The notes below the pieces were generated by a model. That model worked only from the letters and a program-made list of their open reading frames with translations, was not told the origin of the DNA and did no database searches. The position numbers and the translations under genes are program-made. A stretch of 64,000 bases of DNA. It comes from Yamadazyma tenuis. Its lineage: Eukaryota; Ascomycota; Pichiomycetes; Serinales; Debaryomycetaceae. Shown one piece after another: positions 48,101 to 56,130 of the stretch; the stretch's first letter is position 1; every line of letters begins with the position of its first letter. The DNA is taken from positions 1,079,592-1,143,591 of the forward strand of contig NC_089465.1 in NCBI RefSeq assembly GCF_029203305.1, given 5' to 3'.

Positions 48101-49715
48101 ACGACAAAATCAACCCCATAACAGCTTGCATGAAAATAGAGAAAATCGAAATGGAAGGATCACCCTTAAGTCTCAAGATATTTCTTTGCATAACGTACTT
48201 GGTCTGCATAGCAAATGAAACAGTATAAGATGAACCGGCTGGCACTCTCTTGGCCTGTTTAGCGACATGGGCCTCATGGAAAAGCTGCTTGTGGTTTTCC
48301 TTCTCACTAGTTTCCATATACTCTTCAATTTCGGCAATTAAGTTGGCATATTCAGGAGAATTCTTCCAGTAAGTTTCAAAGTCCTTGGAGGTCCTGGGGA
48401 CTCTGTCCTCGAAACCAGGCTTGATGATTCTTTCAGCTGGGTTGGTGATGGAAGTCAAGAAATCAGCAGTAGTTTGTCTTTGAGGACAGATGTAACCCAT
48501 GTCCTCGAAAAACTTTCTGGCGACTTTACCTTTACCATAGAAAATCTGGTAACCTTCGTACAATACACAAACATTGTCAAACAAATCGTAAGCATCTTGA
48601 GAACATTGGTAAATAGCAATCAAAGGTGTGGCATCCAAGATTGTAGCAGAGGTCTTCAAGGCTCTGATAAACTCCAAGGCCGTAGCTGCATCCAAACCTC
48701 TGGTAGCGTTATCCCAACACTGAATGTTGGCACCGGATAAAGAGGCCTCAGCAATCGACACTCTCTTTCTCTCACCACCAGAAACACCTCTCACGTAGTC
48801 GTTACCGACACGAGTAAACCGGGTATGTGACAATCCATAGGTGGCCATGTAGACGGCAGCCATATGTTTGGCATAGTCTTCTCTCAGGACCAGACCTCTG
48901 TTCTGAGGAGTTCTCATTCTAGCAGCGAACTCCAAAGTATCACCCACCAACAAGTTGGCGAAGTGGACATCAGTTTCGGCGGAGAAAATCACATCACCTC
49001 TGTGGTGCTTCTTGATATCATTCGGAGTCATACCATTGTAGGAGATACGAGACTCAGGACTCACTTTGAACCCGTAGTCATGAGCGGCAATGGTCTTCAA
49101 AAGAGTGGAACACCCAGAACCCGGTCTTCCCAACACGACCGTAACCTCACCCGGTTTCATGATAGCATCCATAGGTTTCAAAATATCAAAGTAACGAGAT
49201 TCATCGGGTTTTCTGACCATGTTGTACAACTCGTAACTGAGTTTCCACAAAAAGTTGGTCACCGTAGGCTGGTAGTCACTATCGGTAGCAATACCACGGG
49301 CACGCAAGTCCCTGTACGCAATTCCCAAGCTGGAGTGCTTATAGTAATCTGGGTCACTATCCAACAACTTTCTCAAGTTCTTGACCCAAAATTTGGCATT
49401 GAACTCATCGCTGTTAGGGTCCAATTGCGGGTCCACACCATCGAATGGTGCTACTCCAGGCACTTGCGACATGTGCGATAAATATCTGATCAAGTCCTGG
49501 GATGACTCAGCAAAAGAAGCATTTTGACTTTGGTTGGTGAGGGTCCTGGCAAGAGTACGAATGTGTTCGGAGGCGTTATCATTGAACCCTTGGTATTCAG
49601 CAATGGAATCGGCCTCTTCGGGAGACTCACCGCCGTGGCTGGCGGGTGATTGACCCACAAAATCGTGGACCGAATGAGAGTCCTCGTAGTTGCTCTCTTT
49701 TCCACTGTCAGACAT
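45186..49715 (-). CDS. CDR1: CDR-type ABC multidrug transporter, copy B
   Basis: A 1509-residue PDR/ABCG pump, paralogue of copy A with the same domains and motifs (GRPGSGCST, VSGGERKRVS, GSSGAGKTT, LNVEQRKRLT). The first 45 residues differ from A and carry an 8-residue insertion (PASHGGES). The C-terminal region (GVLAGPDFLPG, SAGLANTEV, LARVPKGNKLKKH) is closer to the C. albicans Cdr1/Cdr2 consensus than copy A, so B may be the less changed copy. From about residue 50 to 1290 I saw one amino-acid difference (Ile versus Asn in SLIPL-I-TIIQQ). Its promoter is the longer of the two (1.1 kb), with a CGG-N3-CGG element 89 bp before the ATG. Confidence 0.95.
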   Translation of the reverse strand: MSDSGKESNYEDSHSVHDFVGQSPASHGGESPEEADSIAEYQGFNDNASEHIRTLARTLTNQSQNASFAESSQDLIRYLSHMSQVPGVAPFDGVDPQLDPNSDEFNAKFWVKNLRKLLDSDPDYYKHSSLGIAYRDLRARGIATDSDYQPTVTNFLWKLSYELYNMVRKPDESRYFDILKPMDAIMKPGEVTVVLGRPGSGCSTLLKTIAAHDYGFKVSPESRISYNGMTPNDIKKHHRGDVIFSAETDVHFANLLVGDTLEFAARMRTPQNRGLVLREDYAKHMAAVYMATYGLSHTRFTRVGNDYVRGVSGGERKRVSIAEASLSGANIQCWDNATRGLDAATALEFIRALKTSATILDATPLIAIYQCSQDAYDLFDNVCVLYEGYQIFYGKGKVARKFFEDMGYICPQRQTTADFLTSITNPAERIIKPGFEDRVPRTSKDFETYWKNSPEYANLIAEIEEYMETSEKENHKQLFHEAHVAKQAKRVPAGSSYTVSFAMQTKYVMQRNILRLKGDPSISIFSIFMQAVMGLILSSVFYNLSQETDSFYYRGASIFFAVLFNAFSSLLEIMALFEARPIVEKHKQYALYRPAADALASIITELPTKFLMSMSFNVTFYFMVNLRRDAGRFFFYWLMGFLCTLVMSHIFRSIGAVSTSLPGAMTPASVLLLAMIIFTGFVIPTPKMLGWSRWINYINPVAYVFESLMDNEFSERIFKCYKTKFIPNGPDYSNIGSSNRVCSTTGSIAGQNFVNGTNYLSASYEYYNSHKWRNFGITVGFIIFFLGLYILLTELNKGAMQKGEIVLFLQGDLKKHKKARAAAAASKGQDLENNLNSEEKLGLQDEIAGEISEETDIEKKLVKNENIFHWKDLTYQVKIKTEDRVLLNHIDGWVKPGQLTALMGSSGAGKTTLLNCLSERLTSGVITDGSRMVNGHALDSSFQRSIGYAQQQDLHLETSTVRGALRFSAYLRQPAHVSKKEKDEYVEYCIDLLEMTPYADALVGVAGEGLNVEQRKRLTIGVELAAKPKLLLFLDEPTSGLDSQTAWSVCKLMRKLADHGQAILCTIHQPSAILLQEFDRLLFLQKGGQTVYFGGLGENCSTLTNYFEKYGADPCPPEANPAEWMLHVVGAAPGSHAKQDYFDVWRNSTEYAEVRKELEYMETELVKLPKDESADSHKTYAAGYLTQYLIVSQRVLQQHWRNPWYIYSKIFLVVSSSLFNGFSFFKADTSEQGLQNQMFAIFMSLIPLITIIQQLLPFFVSARSLYEVRESPSRTYSWIAFIGAQITGEIPFNFAVGTLSFFCWYYPLGLYRNAEPTDTVHERGALVWLFLSFFYVYAGTMAQWAMSFNELADNAANLAAMLFTMCLNFCGVLAGPDFLPGFWIFMYRANPMTYLIQGILSAGLANTEVVCGAKELLHFDPPSGQTCGDYMSSYISTAGGNVINPSATEGCKFCTMKSTNAFLASVSSVYSERWRNFGIFIGFIAINIIGTVFCYWLARVPKGNKLKKH

Positions 49716-50860
49716 AGCAAATTACGGTACGAAAAAATAGAGGAAACCTAATAAATATATATGTACTGAGCGGCGAAAAGTTTTCGGAAGGGTTAAGATC
49801 CGGCGGAGACGGGGACTAAAAGGTGAGCGCGAGGACGGAGGGATTTGGAGCAGTTAACGGACTGCAGTCCTGCTTGTGACTAGGCAGGAACTTGGGGATT
49901 GACTTCCGATGCTGTTTCCAGTTTTTTTCATGGGGGTCAAAGGGGTGGTTAATCTATGGTAACGGAAGTTACTTGAGCAGAGGCAGGTGAAAACGGCTTG
50001 TCGCAGCCTAAATGTTCCGATGATTTTGGGTGAGAACTAGTTCCGGCAATGATGCAGGATTAATTAATAAGCAATGCAACTGTTCGCAAGGTATTATCAG
50101 GAGCCCCTGGTGGAGGGCTGGGTATGGCATCCCAGGGGCGGTTGTGATGTCATCATTTCCGACTGATAGTTAAGTACATTGGTAGGTGACTAGGTGGAAC
50201 ATTAATGGGACTTTGCCGGTAGGTCCATCTAATAATTCCGGGAGATTCCAGGATCCCCGGTGGATGGTCTTGAAACATGGCTCTCGTATAATACTGTTTG
50301 TTTATTTGTTTGGAAACTGCCTGCAAACGATCTGCACGCACGGCTGCGACTCCAAAAGAATTTCTGTTTTGGATTTGCCACTGCCTCCGTTTCCGCGGTG
50401 GATGATTGTGGGACGCAGAGGTTGCGTGGCTCAGCTGACTTTGGCGGTTGTGGACACGCTATGGAGGTTTTCCGGCACATCGGAACTTGGCCTGCTTCCC
50501 TTTCCGAGGTACTGCGCCTTCTTGGCGACTTCTTTTTTTAGCAGTACAATGCTCTCTGCGTGGACCCATCGGTTCCCGTGCGTACCGTACGACCGTACCG
50601 TACGACCGTACCTGGACAGCTGTCTGATTATTTTGTCCCTCTGTCAGTATGACTAATTTTGAGTCATATGCCCCTTTGCCGTCGCCTTATTCCAGTCCCG
50701 TTTCGCCCTATCCCTGTCGGGGCCCACATGAAACGGGATTCCTGCGCTGCATCCAATTGGCTCTTTATCTGCGCACGTGATGCAGGATAGCATTGAATTT
50801 CAACCCTATAATTTGCTCATTTCCAATGTTTTATACTTCTGATGTATATTCACTCAATAT
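49716..50860. promoter_or_regulatory. Upstream region of CDR copy B
   Basis: A 1145-bp non-coding stretch. CGG triplets are frequent close to the gene (49771, 49785, 49801, 49804, 49810), including the CGG-N3-CGG shared with copy A at 49804-49812. A 13-bp tandem repeat (CGTACCGTACGAC, about 2.5 copies) lies at 50581-50612. Open frames here have no recognisable domains. Confidence 0.5.
50581..50612. repeat. 13-bp tandem repeat, about 2.5 copies
   Basis: CGTACCGTACGAC occurs at 50581 and 50594 and starts again at 50607. It lies in the non-coding region between CDR copy B and the 7-TM gene. Function is unknown. Confidence 0.85.
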
Positions 50861-52405
50861 CTACGCAAGTGGACTATACTCAACTTCATCGGACACTAAT
50901 CCTCTATTGGGCCTAACCCAGAATACGTAGAAAAGAATCGTGAAGGTTAACCTTCCAGCTGCCTTTGTCCATGTTTCAACTTTGGCAATAGCAATGTCCA
51001 ACATCCATCGTTTAGCACGGGTACTGTCATAAAAGTCTATATGAAAATGGCTTCCTTTTGCAGGCCTTGGGTAGAACTTATTATGAAGACGATTGATTGC
51101 CATATCATTATAGACATGCAACAATAATGGAAGCAACCACACTATTAAAACAGTAGCAATGAATAATCTCATGATCTTTATGTTTCTGACTCCGTACTTC
51201 TCTTTCATAGACACATCTGGAATGAATTCGAAGAAGCTTTTTCTGGTTCTCAAGGCGTAAATAATGCTTAGCAATATGCTGCATTCACCGAGAATCCGGA
51301 TTAAATCATACGAGTATCCTAATAATGTACCGATATGATCATTCTCATATAAGTCGGGATAATCATCCAAGATTTTGGTGTGAACTGCCATTGAGTAGGC
51401 ATCTGCACTGGCATCAATAAAGAACATGAAAAGCCTAGCCACCATTATTGCAAGGCCAACTTTGACATCAGTTAACAGTAATTGTTGATATTTTTTAGTA
51501 GGTATATGGTAATAGATAGTACCATATCCTAAACAGAACACAAGAACGTAGAAGTCAGTGACTATGAGAAAGCTCTTTTTAAGCCATTGAATAAATTCTT
51601 TGGAGACAAATACCAATCCCGAGTTTCCGTTGTCCTGGATATTTAACCAGGAATCAAAAATCAACGAGGTACCCTGGAGGAACAAGTATGGGAGAAGAAT
51701 CAATGCAACCACTGACCTGGTGATAATCGAGAGCTTGCTTGGTTTTGATAGCTTAAAGCCTGCGAAAACCGTCATGTCGACCATACACACAATCACTAAA
51801 GCCAATAAAGCAAAGTATGCCCTCCTATCTTGTAAATATTCTTGATAATGACTAAATTCCAAATACCCGTATTCGTGACGAATTTCAATGGGGGCTTCGA
51901 AGCCTATTGTCTCTGGACTGTGCATAAATACACAGTACTTACCAGTTTGAGGAGCTTCAAGACGAAGTTGAAAATTACTTGACGTTTTGTCAGTACTTAA
52001 GAAGGAGTTGACATATCTGCTGCTGTCAAGAGACCCGGGCTCTTTAAGTGTGGTATTAAATGTACCACCTTCAGGAAAATCAGAATCATAATTAGGGAAA
52101 TCTTGAAACTTTTCTCTATCACTCATATAGTACATTAATGTTGGCAACTTATATTCCGATGGTTCAGGAAGTTTCTCCGACGGTTCAGGAAGTTTCTCCG
52201 ATGGTTCACTATATCTTATTTTAGAAAGATCTAAGAGTTCAAACTTCAGGATTTCAATCTGTATATATGCCGATTTACCCCCTTGGACGGTAAAGCAATC
52301 TGAGGTTTGCCCCCACTCTTCATTTTTATGCAAGGAGATATAAGCACCGTACCGTGCAGACACCAGGTTTATGAAGAGACTGAAAACAAGTATAATCCAC
52401 TTCAT
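50861..52405 (-). CDS. Secretory-pathway 7-TM protein, possibly Ptm1/GOST-like
   Basis: A 514-residue membrane protein. A signal peptide (MKWIILVFSLFINLVSA) is followed by an ectodomain of about 200 residues and about seven hydrophobic spans (for example AYFALLALVIVCMVDMTVF, SIITRSVVALILLPYLFL, LFIATVLIVWLLPLLLHVY, LTFTILFYVFWV). The plan resembles Ptm1/TMEM87 (GOLD-like lumenal domain plus 7-TM), but I see no decisive motif and divergence is high. The ectodomain holds a short tandem repeat EPSEKLP (three imperfect copies, about 52155-52210). The start at 52405 gives a clean signal peptide; the frame continues 39 codons to an upstream ATG that would bury it. Confidence 0.7.
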   Translation of the reverse strand: MKWIILVFSLFINLVSARYGAYISLHKNEEWGQTSDCFTVQGGKSAYIQIEILKFELLDLSKIRYSEPSEKLPEPSEKLPEPSEYKLPTLMYYMSDREKFQDFPNYDSDFPEGGTFNTTLKEPGSLDSSRYVNSFLSTDKTSSNFQLRLEAPQTGKYCVFMHSPETIGFEAPIEIRHEYGYLEFSHYQEYLQDRRAYFALLALVIVCMVDMTVFAGFKLSKPSKLSIITRSVVALILLPYLFLQGTSLIFDSWLNIQDNGNSGLVFVSKEFIQWLKKSFLIVTDFYVLVFCLGYGTIYYHIPTKKYQQLLLTDVKVGLAIMVARLFMFFIDASADAYSMAVHTKILDDYPDLYENDHIGTLLGYSYDLIRILGECSILLSIIYALRTRKSFFEFIPDVSMKEKYGVRNIKIMRLFIATVLIVWLLPLLLHVYNDMAINRLHNKFYPRPAKGSHFHIDFYDSTRAKRWMLDIAIAKVETWTKAAGRLTFTILFYVFWVRPNRGLVSDEVEYSPLA

Positions 52406-52941
52406 CAGAAAATGGTCAATCACAAATAAACATAAAGGGAGGAAATGACTCTTTTTTATAGGGCTGCGTAAATGAGGCCTCCGTAAATAAGGTTTAATTC
52501 CTGTCAGTTTTGGCGTGCGCATCTAAAAATAAACCCGCTTCCGTTGTATTACCGGCATATTTCGTACAATATTAGGGTTAGTTTAGTTGGTTGGGCCCTA
52601 TGTGGTCCTATTACCAGTATAAAAATATAGGGTTTGGTGTCATCCCTCGCAAAAGGGAATATGATGAGATTGAAAATGAGTGGAGTATGGTCCCTACAGA
52701 TGCGGTGATAAAAGAGCCTACGGCTACGTAAATTTGACAGTTTCCCATCCCCTTAGTTGCATGTGTACTACTGGAATCAAATAGGTAATATCAAGATGGT
52801 ATTGTATTGTTTGAGATTGTTAGTACCACATTTACCGATCATTCAAGTTTAGTTTATTCAGGAAATGATTGTATCTGCCATTCAAATAGTAAAATGTGCC
52901 ATGTCTGCAGGAAAAGCCAGATTCTCTTTTTCCTTGAGATG
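52406..52941. other. Gap between MEL1 3' end and 7-TM gene 5' end
   Basis: About 536 bp with no supported gene. It should hold the promoter of the 7-TM gene and the terminator of MEL1. Nothing else stands out. Confidence 0.4.
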
Positions 52942-54282
52942 TTAACTTATCTGCTTCGATACAAGAATAGTGTCGACACAGAGGTGCCAAATTGACCGCA
53001 AATTGGCTCCCCAACCGGAATTTGCTGCCACTGTATCGGTAAGCACAAAATTCCAAACCTTCACACTGTGTTTGTTCACAGCCGTAAAAAACCGCTGTTT
53101 GACGTCCATCGTCTCGTTTGTCCAAAGGTCTCTGGCAGTAAAGGAGGACTCCTGGAAGCCTGGGTGGTCAAAAAAAATATCCGAGAATTTGACCTCCAAC
53201 CTTTCCTTTCTATCTCCGCTATTGAACAACGTTACAGTAAAGACGTACGGGTCAGCTAATTTATTCACCAAAAGCAGTAAATGCCCACCCTTGACAGCCC
53301 TTTTCCACACCCGCACGGCAGGACTCGAGAAATCCTGATTTATGGCAATAATATCCTTGTTGGTGATGATTGCAAAATCTGTCTGCGACATTCGTGGAAG
53401 ATCGTTTCCCAATACCAATGGACTTTTCAAAATAGCCCAAAGCGTGAAATGGGCTTTATATTCGTTTGTGGTCATTCCACCATTGCCGACTTCCAAACTG
53501 TCGAGATCATTCCACCCTTCAAACGGTCCAGATTTCTGAGCGAGCGGAATGGCTTTTTCAAAGATATTCACCATGGAGCACAGATTTCCTTGGATCCCTG
53601 CACAGTCAAACAGCTCACAAGGACACCGATCGTCGTAGCGGTTGAAACTATCATAGATATCTCCAGTGACACGCCAGGAATTTGATAAGGTTGTTCCCCA
53701 GTTCCATACATTATCTTCACCCCATTGACACAAAGAATAGAAGATGGTTCTGCCAGTAGCATTGAGTGCTTGTGACATCTTCAAGTACCGGTCAGAACTA
53801 ATTTTTTCGTTACCACTCATGCCTTCATTGAAACAATTGTCATACTTGAGGTAGTCCACTCCCCAGTCTGCAAAAGTTTGTGCATCGAGTTCCTCATAAC
53901 CTAAAGACCCAGGGTACCGTCCACAGGTAAATTTGCCAGCGGAAGAGTACATGCCAAATTTAAACCCCAATTGATGGACTCTGTCGGATAAGTATTTGAT
54001 ACCATTGGGAAACCTTTGTGGATCTACGACGATTTTCCCAGTTTCTGAGTCTCTTTCCTTCAACTGGTAGCAGTCATCCATGACGATATATTCGTAACCA
54101 TACTGCAAAAGTCCTAACTGGTTCATGGTTTCCGCAGCTGAGATGATCACCGATTCGTTGATATTACACCCATACTTATTCCATGAATTCCACCCCATTT
54201 GTGGTGTGTGTCCTACACCGTTATCGAAAGCTTTGAGGCATAGTGCTGGTGCCACTAATGCAAGTAAGGGTATCGGTATCAT
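52942..54282 (-). CDS. MEL1: Secreted alpha-galactosidase (melibiase, GH27)
   Basis: A 446-residue glycoside hydrolase family 27 enzyme that splits alpha-1,6-linked galactose from melibiose and raffinose-type sugars. A signal peptide (MIPIPLLALVAPALCLKA) suggests secretion. GH27 motifs are intact: MGWNSWNKYGC (29-39), IVMDDCYQ (66-73), nucleophile Asp148 in DYLKYDNC, SLCQWGEDNVWNWG, and acid/base Asp208 in RVTGDI. The C-terminal beta-domain is present. The usual length is about 470. Most CTG-clade genomes lack or vary in this gene, and a subtelomeric setting like this one is typical for MEL genes in yeasts. Confidence 0.94.
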   Translation of the reverse strand: MIPIPLLALVAPALCLKAFDNGVGHTPQMGWNSWNKYGCNINESVIISAAETMNQLGLLQYGYEYIVMDDCYQLKERDSETGKIVVDPQRFPNGIKYLSDRVHQLGFKFGMYSSAGKFTCGRYPGSLGYEELDAQTFADWGVDYLKYDNCFNEGMSGNEKISSDRYLKMSQALNATGRTIFYSLCQWGEDNVWNWGTTLSNSWRVTGDIYDSFNRYDDRCPCELFDCAGIQGNLCSMVNIFEKAIPLAQKSGPFEGWNDLDSLEVGNGGMTTNEYKAHFTLWAILKSPLVLGNDLPRMSQTDFAIITNKDIIAINQDFSSPAVRVWKRAVKGGHLLLLVNKLADPYVFTVTLFNSGDRKERLEVKFSDIFFDHPGFQESSFTARDLWTNETMDVKQRFFTAVNKHSVKVWNFVLTDTVAANSGWGANLRSIWHLCVDTILVSKQIS

Positions 54283-54973
54283 TGAATATAGAATCTAGTA
54301 ACAGTTCGCAGAATTGGATTGAGATTTCCCCACAACAAAAACCGATAGACATTGCGTAATGAGTATTGGACTGGGGAATTGTACGGGGTGGGTCAGTATC
54401 CCACCTCTCACGAGACTATTCGAGCATTAGTATGGCTTAGTGTATGTATGAATAATCTTCTGTTCACATTGTTTTTCTTTGTCTTGGCCACTAAATAGGA
54501 TACTGTAAAAGGTATCAAATCACAGTATCGCAACCTTTCAAAGTGTTAGGAAATAGTCTGTAAGATGACGATATTTGAATTTTCAGATTACCATAGGCAA
54601 TACCCTCAATTGAGAGGGCTACAAGGGACATTCTAAATACCTAAATACATGCTGTACATGCCGATATGCTTCGTGACCTGTTAACTCGAGTCTTACATCT
54701 GCATGTCGTGTTGATCTCCGATCACGTGATCAAAATCAAAGCGTCGTCTTCCAAGGCATTGCTTATTATCCAACTACAATGACATCACACCTCCTTTCAG
54801 GCTTATCCCTGTGAAACTACCAAGGGATTATCACAAATTCCGTGAAAAAAGGATTTATCTCGGCAGATAAACTCGCAAATTCCGCAGCAATTCCGTCTTG
54901 GTGGAATTCCTTTTCTTTATACATTATTCCACTAATTTCAACAATCCCCCCTTTTACATCTGTGGTAAAGACT
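54283..54973. promoter_or_regulatory. Divergent region between MEL1 and the oxygenase gene
   Basis: A 691-bp spacer that should serve both genes. It is AT-rich with no supported gene. The palindrome CTCAATTGAG lies near 54596-54605, and CACGTGATC near 54724. I see no Gal4-type CGG-N11-CCG site. Confidence 0.4.
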
Positions 54974-56095
54974 ATGGAAAGTCCTCTAACTGAAGATGTG
55001 CTTAATGGCTCTCCATCGCTCAAAATCCCACTGGAAACTATTAATAAAGAAATTGCAGAGTTTCTTGATTCATTGGAATCTCAACCCAAGTTTAATCCCA
55101 ACATAAAATTTGATCCAAATGAGCATATTCTCTACAAGGATGAAGACTACGACACTTTCCGTAAGTTGACCTTGCAAGACTTAGGTATACACAAGACTCA
55201 CGTGCCTCGAGTCTCGGACTTGGCTGTAACCGACCCCTTCCCATTGTTCACAAAAGAAGCTTGTGATATGATGAAATGGGAATCTTTCCAATTGAAATGT
55301 CTTGATAAATATGGAAGGCTTCCAAAACTCGCCAGAGGGTTCACCTCGTTGGATTTTCAGATATGTGGGTATATTAACCATGCTCCTTTCACAAAGGCAG
55401 CCTGGACCCATCCCAGAACTCAAGAGATTCTCAACAATATTGCTGGAATCAACTTGAAAATCATGTTTGACTATGAAATCGCCCATATAAATGCTTCTTT
55501 GATCAACAAGGATTTCCCTGTAGGCCAAAAAATGGGAGAAGAAGCGGATATGGCCACGATTTACGACTGGCACTATGACTCCAACTCGTTTGTCATCGTG
55601 TTGATGTTGTCTACAAACGATGATATGATTGGGGGAAAAACAGGTTTGATCGATGGAAATGAAAGGGTCATTAGTATCAGCGAACCAAAGGTCGGCTACG
55701 CTTGCCTTTTACAAGGAAGAGTTGTAAGGCATGTTGCTACCAAACCGGTGACGAACCACGAAAGAATTTCCTCCGTAGTTGGGTATATTCCAGAATCAGT
55801 AGAAATCACAGATACAACGGTGTTAACTTCGTTCAAGCCTTCAGTGCTCCCTCGTTCTATCCATGATGAATATTACCCGGCTTGGTGTGAATATCGGTTT
55901 TCCAGATTGGAGGAAATGTTAAAGCACAAGAAAGAACAGTTGAAGAGAAAGGAGGGCCATTTCGATCAAAAGGACGTAATTGCCTTCTGCAAACAACTCG
56001 AGGATTATGTACTAAAAACATACAACGAGTTTGAATTGTATGATAATCCTCCTTACCCTCCCAAAATATACTCTACTCCATATAACGATTTGTGA
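54974..56095 (+). CDS. 2-oxoglutarate/Fe(II) oxygenase-like protein
   Basis: A 373-residue soluble protein with a double-stranded beta-helix oxygenase signature: HxD in WHYDSNSFV (His199, Asp201), distal His253 in RVVRHVATKP and Arg264 in NHERIS, the order expected for two His and one Asp binding iron and an Arg binding 2-oxoglutarate. It resembles uncharacterised fungal Fe(II)/2OG proteins of about 370 residues; substrate unknown. A helical, charged C-terminal part (about 310-360) follows the fold. The start is the ATG at 54974; the frame opens earlier but that part is not conserved-looking. Its stop is 36 bp from that of the convergent zinc-cluster factor, so they may act in one pathway. 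Confidence 0.75.
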   Translation: MESPLTEDVLNGSPSLKIPLETINKEIAEFLDSLESQPKFNPNIKFDPNEHILYKDEDYDTFRKLTLQDLGIHKTHVPRVSDLAVTDPFPLFTKEACDMMKWESFQLKCLDKYGRLPKLARGFTSLDFQICGYINHAPFTKAAWTHPRTQEILNNIAGINLKIMFDYEIAHINASLINKDFPVGQKMGEEADMATIYDWHYDSNSFVIVLMLSTNDDMIGGKTGLIDGNERVISISEPKVGYACLLQGRVVRHVATKPVTNHERISSVVGYIPESVEITDTTVLTSFKPSVLPRSIHDEYYPAWCEYRFSRLEEMLKHKKEQLKRKEGHFDQKDVIAFCKQLEDYVLKTYNEFELYDNPPYPPKIYSTPYNDL

Positions 56096-56130
56096 TAATG
56101 ATAATAGTACATTGAATAAAATTACATAGA

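Noticed and set aside
40076..49481. Recurring plus-strand frames opposite both CDR genes (up to 205 codons)
   Set aside because: They are antisense shadows, duplicated only because the pump genes are nearly identical.
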